A DNA stretch of 64,000 bases from Lutibacter citreus (GTDB lineage Bacteria > Bacteroidota > Bacteroidia > Flavobacteriales > Flavobacteriaceae), in assembly GCF_003260195.1 (NCBI RefSeq), contig NZ_QEIH01000006.1:62001-126000 (forward strand), given 5' to 3'. Positions 20,101-27,671 of this stretch are shown one piece after another; position 1 is the stretch's first letter; each line of letters opens with the position of its first letter. The notes beneath the pieces are model-generated. The model saw only the letters and a list, made by a program, of their open reading frames with translations. It ran no database searches and had not been told where the DNA came from. Made by a program: the position numbers and the translations under genes.

Positions 20101-20422
20101 GTGTACCTGATTTTTTTGTAATATCCTCAAACTTCATATCTCCTTTGTTCAGAAATAATTTATTAGGAGTCATATTACCCGTAAAATAAATATCAGAAAG
20201 ACCATCATTATTTATATCACCTATTGAAACCCCAGCACCCATATATAGGTAAGGAAACTTAAAATAATTTAAAGTATCATTCTCTACAATATTGTTAGAG
20301 AAATTAACACCTGATTGATCAGCATTTAAACTTATAAATGTAGTTGTATTATTTCCTTCTGTTTTCTTTGTTTCACAAGAAACGAAGGCTAAAATTATTA
20401 ATAGAAAATTAATTCTATACAT
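17123..20422 (-). CDS. Second large FG-GAP/VCBS and UnbV lipoprotein
   Basis: A 1099-residue paralogue of the protein at 8745-12065, with the same motif order throughout: lipobox Cys16 (FVSC), a first block of FG-GAP repeats, an UnbV/ASPIC segment near residues 500-580 (DIKLIGSESNPLGLGTKI ... RGFQSSVDAKIHFGLN), a second FG-GAP block, and a C-terminal region ending in LKLIQFNK. It is expected on the cell surface or the outer-membrane periplasmic face, binding calcium. It follows SusD by 82 bases but a strong terminator lies in that gap, so it is probably expressed at a lower level than SusC/SusD. Its partner role with SusCD is inferred from position only. Confidence 0.88.
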   Translation of the reverse strand: MYRINFLLIILAFVSCETKKTEGNNTTTFISLNADQSGVNFSNNIVENDTLNYFKFPYLYMGAGVSIGDINNDGLSDIYFTGNMTPNKLFLNKGDMKFEDITKKSGTQGDSRWYTGTTMADVNNDGWIDIYVCSGGKFGSSKNQLFINNTDGTFTEKAEEFGIADGSASIQATFFDYDNDGFVDLFVGNYPHVQVSQGNAYYRVKMDDNLDYESGHLFKNNGNGTFKDVTREAGVQNFGMTLGVVASDLNNDGFQDLFVSNDFNVPDFIYLNNGDGTFKESVKEATNQISMFGMGSDAADFNNDGLIDIVQMEMTPSTHKRSKTNMASMNPERFYEGVNFGFHYQYMQNSLQLNNGTYNNVPIFSNIARIAGIHATDWSWGALFADFNNDGLKDIIITNGMMRDVNNNDINDEFSSKSFFGKTNHLDYLKYPSTPLDNYVFKNNGDFTFSRVNDEWNLKYVGFSTGASYADLDNDGDLDIVINNLGDVASVFENKTETTNKNYLDIKLIGSESNPLGLGTKIVIKTGDEVQKQELTLTRGFQSSVDAKIHFGLNNVTKVDEVKVVWPKGEEQIISNVNSNQELKVNYKNALEVNRYKEVITHKFEDVTTLKGIDFKHTENSYNDFKFEPLLPHKNSQFGSGVTVGDVNGDGLEDFFVGNATGSSAAMYIQNIEGKFTIMNGPWEQDAQYEDMEVLLFDFDNDNDLDLYVVSGGNDKRKEESFFQDRIYINTQNGFVKGDKVLPSIIFSGLMVSPGDFDKDGLTDLFVGGRIIPGKYPFPAKSSILKNNGGKDLDLRFVDVTNQVLLELNEAGLITSAIWDDFNNDGTLDLIIAGEWTPIRFFKNTNGSFKEKTEEFGFEKSTGWWYSLKKADLDGDGDNDYLAGNLGLNYKYKASEKVPFEVFANDFDENNSMDVVLSYKKEGTQLPLRGRECSSQQVHAIKVRFKTYEAYANADLQEIYGEQMLEKSLHYSANTFANYWIENKGDGIFKMHKLPQRAQLAAINKFEVFDYNGDEYPDILLAGNIYGSEVETPRGDASLGLVLTGTGNKVFNVVTPSESNLFVKGDVRGLAPIKINNNSTDAYLFSINSEYLKLIQFNK

Positions 20423-20445
20423 GAGATTATTGTTTATGGGTAAAA

Positions 20446-20480
20446 ATAAAAAAAAGGAACCATGTAAAACATGGTTCCTT
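20446..20480 (-). terminator. Terminator or attenuator after susD
   Basis: A perfect 11-bp stem (AAGGAACCATG/CATGGTTCCTT, 20454-20480) with a 5-base loop is followed on the minus strand by a run of eight or more T. This is a textbook rho-independent terminator directly after susD and before the FG-GAP gene. Confidence 0.88.
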
Positions 20481-20504
20481 CAAAATATTAAAAAAAATTA
20501 ATTT

Positions 20505-22064
20505 TTAGTAACCAGGATTTGGTACAAAATTTGGGTTTGTATCCAACTCATTCTGTGGAATAGCGATATATTCTCTACCCGCTTTGTATGAACTTGTTCC
20601 TCCACTTTCAGATTTCAACTCAGGTTTGTTTACAATATATTCAACAACTTTACCCCAACGTAAAATATCAAAGTATCTTGTACGCTCTAAACTAAGCTCT
20701 TTAACTCTCTCATCTTCTATATCTTGCATAGTAATACTTGTAAAAGGTGGCATATCTACCCTTGCTCTTACTTGATTAATTGCATTTAAGGCAGCAGTAG
20801 TTGAACCATTTGTCATAAATTCTGCTTCTGCATACATTAATAAAACATCAGCATATCTTAATATTCTTAAGTTATTTCCTGAACCGTGCCATCCACCATC
20901 TTGAGAATTTGCACGTCCGTTAAATGCGTGATCTAAATGTTTATTTGCCCACACTAAGTCTCCACCAGGGAATACTTCTTGATATGTTTTATCTGTATAG
21001 GTTCTAGGAGATAATACATTACCTTGATAAGTAGTTGTCTCATCAGTATCAAAGAATAATGTTGTAAAAGTTCTTGGATCAATTTCTCCATTCACAGTTC
21101 TTTCATCTAAAAACTTATCTAACACCCATTGGTTAATTCTAGTACCATCTTGTCCTGTAAAACCTCTTGGTGCTAAATCTGCATGGAACCCTGCTCCCTT
21201 TCCAGAACCTGGTGCATCACTTCCCCAACCTTGGTTACCATCATTAATCATTTGAATTTCAAATAATGATTCAGAATTGTTCTCTTTAGTCTCAGTAAAG
21301 TTATCAGCATAATCAGCTGTTAAATTAAAACGACCATCCATTATAGTTGAAAATGCTTCTTTTGCACTATCGTAATCTTTTGTATATAAATATGCTTTTC
21401 CTAACATACCAATAGCACCACCAGAAGTAATTCTACCTTTTTGACCATCAGGCCAAGCATTAGGTAATAAATCTCCTGCCATTTTTAAATCTGAAATAAT
21501 TTGTACCCAAACCTCTTCTGGAGGTGTTTGTGTAATATCTCCAATAGGATCTGCAATCTCACTTATTGGCAATGTAATTAATGGCACATTTAACCAGCTC
21601 TGAACTAAACACATATAATTATATGCTCTAATAAAATAAGCTTCTCCAAGAATATTATTCTTGGCAGTTTCATCCATATCAATATTTGGCACATTAAATA
21701 AAACTTCATTTGCTCTACTCACTCCTTTATACATAGATGCCCAAACCCATTTGGTTCCATTTGAATTTGAAACTCCGTTGAATGAACCTAAAGCAGTTCT
21801 TTCAGACGTTCCGTAAGGATTAGTTACATCATCTCTATAATCTGATGCGAAAATTTCAAATCTAGAGTAATACCAAATATGTGTAAATGCACTATATGCA
21901 CCAATAATACCCTTTTCTGCATCAGACTGATCTAGCCAAAATAAGTCTGGCGTAAATGCATTTGGATTTGGTTGATCCAAAAGATCTTCTGCGCAATTAA
22001 CTGATAGTAATAAAATACCAGTCATTGCAATTATAGTTTTTAAATAATTATATTTTTTTCTCAT
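20505..22064 (-). CDS. SusD/RagB-family outer-membrane lipoprotein
   Basis: A 519-residue SusD-like surface lipoprotein. The signal peptide ends at Cys24 (SVNC). The N-terminal ALxxGxYxxL-like helix is seen as DQPNPNAFTPDLFW then AYSAFTHIWYY. TPR-like helices include AYFIRAYNYMCLVQSW, and the C-terminus has the family RARVDMPPFTS, ERTRYFDILRWG and IPQNELDTNP motifs. SusD proteins cap the SusC channel and bind the nutrient. The gene lies 20 bases after susC in the same operon. The ligand is not predictable: no glycoside hydrolase, lyase, sulfatase or peptidase gene is next to it. Confidence 0.95.
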   Translation of the reverse strand: MRKKYNYLKTIIAMTGILLLSVNCAEDLLDQPNPNAFTPDLFWLDQSDAEKGIIGAYSAFTHIWYYSRFEIFASDYRDDVTNPYGTSERTALGSFNGVSNSNGTKWVWASMYKGVSRANEVLFNVPNIDMDETAKNNILGEAYFIRAYNYMCLVQSWLNVPLITLPISEIADPIGDITQTPPEEVWVQIISDLKMAGDLLPNAWPDGQKGRITSGGAIGMLGKAYLYTKDYDSAKEAFSTIMDGRFNLTADYADNFTETKENNSESLFEIQMINDGNQGWGSDAPGSGKGAGFHADLAPRGFTGQDGTRINQWVLDKFLDERTVNGEIDPRTFTTLFFDTDETTTYQGNVLSPRTYTDKTYQEVFPGGDLVWANKHLDHAFNGRANSQDGGWHGSGNNLRILRYADVLLMYAEAEFMTNGSTTAALNAINQVRARVDMPPFTSITMQDIEDERVKELSLERTRYFDILRWGKVVEYIVNKPELKSESGGTSSYKAGREYIAIPQNELDTNPNFVPNPGY

Positions 22065-22084
22065 TTTTTAACTGTTTTTTATTA

Positions 22085-25000
22085 TTAAAATGACACTTGT
22101 AATCCTAATTGGTAAGTTCTTGGCACAGGATAAGACCCTTCATCTACACCAGAATTGAATATTTTTGTTGAGTTTCCTCTTCCTCCTCTTCCAATTTCAG
22201 GATAATAACCAGTATAATCTGTAATTGTAAATAAATTTGTTGCAGAAACATAGAATCTTACTTTAGCTATTTTTATTTTCTCCAACACATTTTCTGGTAA
22301 AGAATACCCAATTTGTGCATTTTTCAATCTTAAGTAAGATCCATTTTCTAAATAAAAATCTGACATTCTTCTGTTAAATCCAGGGTCACTCAAAGTGTTT
22401 CTTGGAATATTAGAAGAAGTATTTTCAGGTGTCCATGCATTTAATGCATCAGCCAAATAGTTTCCTTCCGTATCAAAATATCCTCTGTATTTAACTCCAT
22501 TTAATATCTTATTCCCAGATACACCGTTAAAGAATAAACTAATATCAAAATCTTTATAATCAGCAGAAACATTAATACCATACATAAAGTTTGGTGTTGG
22601 ATTTCCAATATAAGTTTGATCATCTACATCTACATCCCCATCTCCATCTAAATCTTTAAATCTTATGTCTCCAGCTTGTGGATTTGCTTGATCATTTGCT
22701 GCATCTGCCTCTGCATCTGTTTGATAAATTCCATCTCTTACATATCCAAAGAATGAAGAAATAGGCTCACCAATATCAGTTTTTGTTCCTAATAAACCAT
22801 TAGATGTAAATCCACCAGCAATTATTGGAGTTGCATTACCAAGAGCGGTAACTTCATTATTTATAATAGAAAAGTTAGCTGAAGCATTAAAATTAACTTC
22901 ACCAAATTGATCATTATATCCAGCTATAAATTCAAAACCTTTATTTTTAATACTTGCCGTGTTAAAAGGCACATCATTATCAAACCCTGTATATAAAGAT
23001 GGACGTAAAGCAACCAAAACATCTTCAGAGTTTTTAATAAAGTAATCCATTGTAACATTCAATTTATTATCTAAAGCCTCAAATTCAAGACCAATATCTG
23101 TAGTTTTTGTTGTTTCCCAAGTAATATTACTATTTACACCTTTTGTTATAGAGTAACCAGGATATCTAACTTGAGGATCACCAAGAACACTTTCACTATT
23201 TAAGTTTAATTCAGGATAAATAGCATAAATAGCAACGTTATCAGAACCTATCTCACCATAACTACCTCTTAATTTAATATCAGTAAGTGTTTCAAAATTT
23301 TCCATAAATTTCTCGTTACTTATATTCCAACCTAAAGCAGCTGAAGGGAATGTTCCCCATCTTAAATCTTCTTTAAACAATGAAGATCCATCACGACGTA
23401 TAGTAGCCGTTAATAAATATCTTTCATCATAGCTATAACTAACTCTTCCAAAATATGATTGAATCCCTTTAGTTAAATCTTCTGAAGGCATTTGAGTAAA
23501 ATCTGCTGCTGCTGATGCCACTCTAATATCGTTATTAGGAAAATCTCTAGCTACAACACCTAAATACCTAGTGTTAGAAACTTGCTCAGTATACCCAGCA
23601 ATTACATCTACTTTATGATCTCCAAATTCTTTTTTATAGTTTAATGTATTCTCAACTAATGTAGATAAGTAATTTGTATTTGTTTCCTTAAGTTCTGCAT
23701 AATCAGTATTACCTTCTGAAGCTTCATTAAACACATAAAGAGGTGTAAATGTGTAGTTATTATTGGCATAAGACTCTAAACCTAGGTTCAACTTATATGT
23801 TAATCCTTCAATAATCTCTAAAGATGCTCCAATATTTCCAATAATAGCATTTCTAGTTACAGTTCTATCTTCAATAGAAGCTAAACCTAAGGAGTTAATT
23901 GAACTACCAACACCGTAATAAGATGAAAATGATTCATCAGGAAAATCTGTAGCACTCCAATTTCCATCATCATCTTTTGTTCTTATCGTTGGAATCAATC
24001 CTCTTTCTTTATTAAAATAATTATTCGGATTGTTTTCTGTTCTTGTTAAACCTACAGCTGATTCTAATTTAAAAATACCTTTTTTTAATCCAGCATTAAA
24101 TCTTGCTGTAGTTCTTTTATAACTAGATTCCCTAACTATACCGTCTTGATCAAAATGATTTAAAGAAACACTATATGTTCCATTTTCACCACCTCCATAA
24201 AACCTAACATTCATATTTTTTACCTGTGCAGTTCTTAAAGATTCATTTTGAATATCACTTGTATATGCAGGATTAAATGCTGTGTCATTTGCCGGAGCTC
24301 TATCAATACCATCATTATCTCTTGCTCTATTAGAAATTGCAGCATATTGTTCTGCCGTTGCATAATCTATAGTGTTAATAACTTTTTGTATTCCATAACT
24401 CACATCTGCGTCAATTCCAATTTGTCCCTTAACACCTTTTTTAGTAGTTACTATAATAACACCATTTGCTGCTCTAGAACCGTAAATTGCACTTGCAGAA
24501 GCATCTTTTAAAACAGAAATAGATTCAATATCTCCTGGGTTAATAGAACTCATACTTCCTGTTAACATACCATCAATAACATATAACGGACCTGCATCAG
24601 AAAGAGTACCAGACCCTCTAATAGTTACAACAGGACCTCCTCCTGGAGTACCTCCTGGAGCTGTTACGCTAACACCTGCCATTCTACCTTGTAATGCCTC
24701 AGTAGCATTACTATAAGTATATTTTTCAATTTCCTTTGAGTCTACAACACCTACAGAACCTGTTACATCTGATTTAGATTGTATTCCGTAACCTACAATA
24801 ACAACCTCATCAAGACTATTAGCATCTTCAGCTAAAGAAACATTTATTGATTTTTCACCGTTAATACTTATACTTTTAGTTACAAACCCAATAAAACTAA
24901 ATACTAATTTTCCATTACTATCTGCAGTAATAGTATAGTTTCCGTTAAAATCAGTTTGCGTACCAATTGTGGTTCCCTCTAAAAGAACATTTGCCCCGGG

Positions 25001-25138
25001 CAATGGCTGATTTTGTCCGTCAGTCACAATACCAGTAATGGTAATGTTCTGTGCATTCATATGATGCACTGATAAAATTAATAAAAACAGCAACAATGTG
25101 CTTGTTTTTTTCAATTGCTTAAATAATGTTTTTTTCAT
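22085..25138 (-). CDS. SusC/RagA-family TonB-dependent receptor
   Basis: A 1017-residue outer-membrane TonB-dependent transporter. It has a signal peptide of about 29 residues, a carboxypeptidase-regulatory-like domain (GIVTDGQNQPLPGANVLLEG, about residues 36-55), the SusC plug start DEVVIVGYG followed by the plug (SVLKDASASAIYGSRAANGVIIV), and a 22-strand barrel ending in an aromatic QLGLQVSF terminus. It imports a ligand delivered by the SusD lipoprotein encoded 20 bases downstream, driven by TonB. It is transcribed away from the 11-gene redox operon, with 826 bases of regulatory DNA between them. Expression is likely under the HTCS at 12106-16287. Confidence 0.95.
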   Translation of the reverse strand: MKKTLFKQLKKTSTLLLFLLILSVHHMNAQNITITGIVTDGQNQPLPGANVLLEGTTIGTQTDFNGNYTITADSNGKLVFSFIGFVTKSISINGEKSINVSLAEDANSLDEVVIVGYGIQSKSDVTGSVGVVDSKEIEKYTYSNATEALQGRMAGVSVTAPGGTPGGGPVVTIRGSGTLSDAGPLYVIDGMLTGSMSSINPGDIESISVLKDASASAIYGSRAANGVIIVTTKKGVKGQIGIDADVSYGIQKVINTIDYATAEQYAAISNRARDNDGIDRAPANDTAFNPAYTSDIQNESLRTAQVKNMNVRFYGGGENGTYSVSLNHFDQDGIVRESSYKRTTARFNAGLKKGIFKLESAVGLTRTENNPNNYFNKERGLIPTIRTKDDDGNWSATDFPDESFSSYYGVGSSINSLGLASIEDRTVTRNAIIGNIGASLEIIEGLTYKLNLGLESYANNNYTFTPLYVFNEASEGNTDYAELKETNTNYLSTLVENTLNYKKEFGDHKVDVIAGYTEQVSNTRYLGVVARDFPNNDIRVASAAADFTQMPSEDLTKGIQSYFGRVSYSYDERYLLTATIRRDGSSLFKEDLRWGTFPSAALGWNISNEKFMENFETLTDIKLRGSYGEIGSDNVAIYAIYPELNLNSESVLGDPQVRYPGYSITKGVNSNITWETTKTTDIGLEFEALDNKLNVTMDYFIKNSEDVLVALRPSLYTGFDNDVPFNTASIKNKGFEFIAGYNDQFGEVNFNASANFSIINNEVTALGNATPIIAGGFTSNGLLGTKTDIGEPISSFFGYVRDGIYQTDAEADAANDQANPQAGDIRFKDLDGDGDVDVDDQTYIGNPTPNFMYGINVSADYKDFDISLFFNGVSGNKILNGVKYRGYFDTEGNYLADALNAWTPENTSSNIPRNTLSDPGFNRRMSDFYLENGSYLRLKNAQIGYSLPENVLEKIKIAKVRFYVSATNLFTITDYTGYYPEIGRGGRGNSTKIFNSGVDEGSYPVPRTYQLGLQVSF

Positions 25139-25351
25139 AAATATAATATTTGGTTAAAATAAAAATTTGACACCATAAATCTATTAATAATTAATTATTC
25201 AAAAAAAACATTCGGATCAAATGATGCAACAGATGATTTAGCACGGGTGAAATATGACCATTATAGGGTAATATCTGACTATTTCTAAAGTGACAGGATG
25301 TTTTTATCTTATTCTAATTTTAAACATGCACAAACTTTAAAAAAACTAGAA

Positions 25352-25359
25352 CAAACTTA
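25352..25359 (-). promoter_or_regulatory. Candidate -7 box for susC
   Basis: The minus strand reads TAAGTTTG (TAnnTTTG) 214 bases before the susC start. No -33 TTG is present at normal spacing, as expected for an activator-dependent promoter such as one served by an HTCS. Confidence 0.3.
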
Positions 25360-25695
25360 TACCTTCTAATTAAGTGCATTTTTCATACTATTCTTTTTTC
25401 TAATTATTATGAAATAGAAGCTCTAAATATTCTATTAGATATTACTAAATAAAACAAAATATTTCCACTTAAATAAATCAGATTGAATTCCCAAAGCACA
25501 AAACCTCAAATAGTGGCGAAAGAAAAAATCATTCAAATTTTAACAGTTTGAACACATCAAAAATTAGCAAATAGTTTAACAGATGATTATCAGTGCGCTA
25601 CACCTTTAAAACTTGTTATGAGATAAAAAAACACAATACCTTCACCTTAAAATATTTTTCAAAATACTGATTATCAATATAGTAGTTTAATAAAT

Positions 25696-25735
25696 TTTTA
25701 ATCATTATATGATTTAAATCATACAATGATTAAAA
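25696..25735. promoter_or_regulatory. 40-bp near-perfect palindrome, Crp/Fnr-like operator candidate
   Basis: Two 20-base arms meet with no spacer at 25715/25716 and pair at 19 of 20 positions (only 25707/25724 mismatch). The core ATGATTTAAATCAT resembles the Fnr/Crp-type site TTGAT-N4-ATCAA. The centre lies about 41 bases before the start site expected from the TATTTTTG box at 25745-25752, the position of a class II activator, and it covers the place where a -33 element would be. The binding protein is inferred, not known. Confidence 0.6.
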
Positions 25736-25744
25736 TCAATAATA

Positions 25745-25752
25745 TATTTTTG
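25745..25752 (+). promoter_or_regulatory. Candidate -7 box of the 11-gene operon
   Basis: The plus strand reads TATTTTTG, matching TAnnTTTG. There is no -33 TTG upstream; the palindrome occupies that position. Transcription would begin near 25756, leaving a leader of about 210 bases. Confidence 0.45.
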
Positions 25753-25964
25753 CTAAGTATTTATTATTTTTAGATTAATAAAAAAATGACTAGTAGTAGC
25801 TATAATTAGTCTAATTAAAAAACTCTCAAAAATATAATTAATCTAAGTATTAAGCTTTTTTAGAATAGTAAATATTAAAATAATAGAGGTTTTTATAAAA
25901 GAAAATAAAGAGTACTTTTTCTTTTATTATAATTAAAACAGCATAAAAATAGATTATTAATATA

Positions 25965-27665
25965 ATGCACATAAAAAATTATAATTTCAGATATTCAAAT
26001 AAATACAACTCTTATATTTTCCTTTTAATAATAGTAATTTTTACTGGGTGTAATTTAAATTCTAATTCTCCATCTAATTCAAATAATAAAACCGTTTACA
26101 CAATTCCAGAAGAAAATAATGAATTTTTTCAAGAGATTGGTCAAGAAATCGGATTGAATTTCACACATTCCATTGGCTCTAATGATATGAAAAATATTAT
26201 AGAATCAGTTGGAGGCGGAGCTGCTTTTCTTGATTTCGATCAAGATGGTTATATTGATATTTACACTTGTAATGGAATTTGGTTGGAAGGTTTTAGTAAA
26301 TGTGAAGAACCTGATAATTTACCTAAAAACCATTTATATAGAAATCTTCAAAACGGAACATTTGAAGATGTAACAGATAAAGCAGGAATTGATAATTCTA
26401 CATATAGCATGGGAGTTACAATTGGAGATTATAATAATGACGGTTATCCTGATATATTTTTGAGTAATTATGGCGTTAATTCATTATTTAAAAACAATGG
26501 TAATGGAACTTTTTCAGATGTAACCAAAAAATCTAATCTAGGTGTTGGAAAAGCATGCAGTGTAGGAGCTGTATGGTTAGATTTTAATAATGATGGTTTA
26601 TTAGACTTGTATGTTGGAAACTACTTAAGTTTTGACCCTGAATACAATTATTATTATGCTCCAGATGGATTTCCTGGTCCGTTAGCTTATGACAGTCAAC
26701 CAGATGTTTTGTTTCTTAATAATGGAGATGAAACTTTTTCAGATGTAACCAAAGAAATGGGAATTGTTGATATTGATGGTAGAGCAATGGGAGTTGGAGC
26801 TGCAGATTATAACGATGATGGATTTGTAGATATTTACGTAGCTAATGATCACACAGTAAATTACTTATGGCAAAATAATCAAGGAAAAGGATTTATTAAT
26901 AAGGGAACAATGTCTGGAACGGGATTTAGTCAGGCAGGTGAAGCCACTGTTAGTATGTCTGTAGATTTTGCTGATTATGATGGTGATGAATTATTAGACA
27001 TGTTTATTTCAGACGATAATTATTGCTCGTTATATAAAAATTTAGGAAATGGAATATTTAGCGATAAATCCTATGTTGCTGGAATTTCAGTTGCTTCAGG
27101 TCAATTTGTAGGTTGGTCTTCTTCTTTTCTAGATTATGATAATGATGCAGATGTTGATATTTTTAAAGCAAATGGAGAATTGAAACATTTATATGGACAG
27201 GAAGATCAAATTTTTGAAAATGTAGACCTAGGAAAATTTAATGATGTTTCTGTAAATTTAGGAGCGTATTTTAAAGAAGAAAATGTAGGCCGTGGTGCTT
27301 GTTTGGGAGATTACGATAATGATGGTGATATAGATATTTTTATAGTTAATTTAAATAGTGCAAGTACATTTTTAAGAAATAATAAAGGGAACAATAACAA
27401 CTGGATTACTTTAAACTTAATTGGCGAAACAAGCAATAGAGACGGAATTGGATCTAGAGTAAAAATTTCTTCAGGGGGTAAAATTCAAACCTCTCAGAAA
27501 AAAAGCACTTCTGGTTATCTTTCTCAAAACGACTCTAGATTACATTTTGGAATTTCTCAAAACGAAATTGTTGATTTTATTGAAATTAAATGGCCTTCTG
27601 GTAAAATTCAAACACTAGAGCAAATTAAGGCAAATCAGATTCTCACAATTAAAGAACCTAAATAA
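25965..27665 (+). CDS. FG-GAP/VCBS-UnbV lipoprotein (CRTAC1-like), first gene of operon
   Basis: A 566-residue lipoprotein. The signal peptide ends at Cys29 (FTGC). About seven FG-GAP/VCBS repeats with DxDxDG calcium loops (DFDQDGYID, DYNNDGYPD, DFNNDGLLD, DYNDDGFVD) fill residues 60-450. The UnbV/ASPIC domain is at about 475-560 (NWITLNLIGE ... GIGSRVKISSGG ... IEIKWPSGKIQTLE). It has the same architecture as the protein at 38929-40590 in the same operon. The next gene begins 6 bases downstream. Expected location is the outer membrane or periplasm. Its biochemical activity is unknown; the family is associated with binding or with being a scaffold. Confidence 0.88.
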   Translation: MHIKNYNFRYSNKYNSYIFLLIIVIFTGCNLNSNSPSNSNNKTVYTIPEENNEFFQEIGQEIGLNFTHSIGSNDMKNIIESVGGGAAFLDFDQDGYIDIYTCNGIWLEGFSKCEEPDNLPKNHLYRNLQNGTFEDVTDKAGIDNSTYSMGVTIGDYNNDGYPDIFLSNYGVNSLFKNNGNGTFSDVTKKSNLGVGKACSVGAVWLDFNNDGLLDLYVGNYLSFDPEYNYYYAPDGFPGPLAYDSQPDVLFLNNGDETFSDVTKEMGIVDIDGRAMGVGAADYNDDGFVDIYVANDHTVNYLWQNNQGKGFINKGTMSGTGFSQAGEATVSMSVDFADYDGDELLDMFISDDNYCSLYKNLGNGIFSDKSYVAGISVASGQFVGWSSSFLDYDNDADVDIFKANGELKHLYGQEDQIFENVDLGKFNDVSVNLGAYFKEENVGRGACLGDYDNDGDIDIFIVNLNSASTFLRNNKGNNNNWITLNLIGETSNRDGIGSRVKISSGGKIQTSQKKSTSGYLSQNDSRLHFGISQNEIVDFIEIKWPSGKIQTLEQIKANQILTIKEPK

Positions 27666-27671
27666 GTTTAA

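Larger units (their letters stand above)
25139..25964. other. 826-base divergent regulatory region
   Basis: No gene was seen. It lies between susC (minus) and the 11-gene operon (plus). It holds a candidate susC -7 box (25352-25359), two copies of TGATTATCA (25584-25592 and 25668-25676), a 40-bp palindrome (25696-25735) and a plus-strand TAnnTTTG box (25745-25752). The last 200 bases would be the untranslated leader of the operon. Confidence 0.6.

Noticed and set aside
25696-25735. Palindrome as a transcription terminator
   Set aside because: No loop, no T-run on either side and no gene ending nearby; position before a promoter box fits an operator better.
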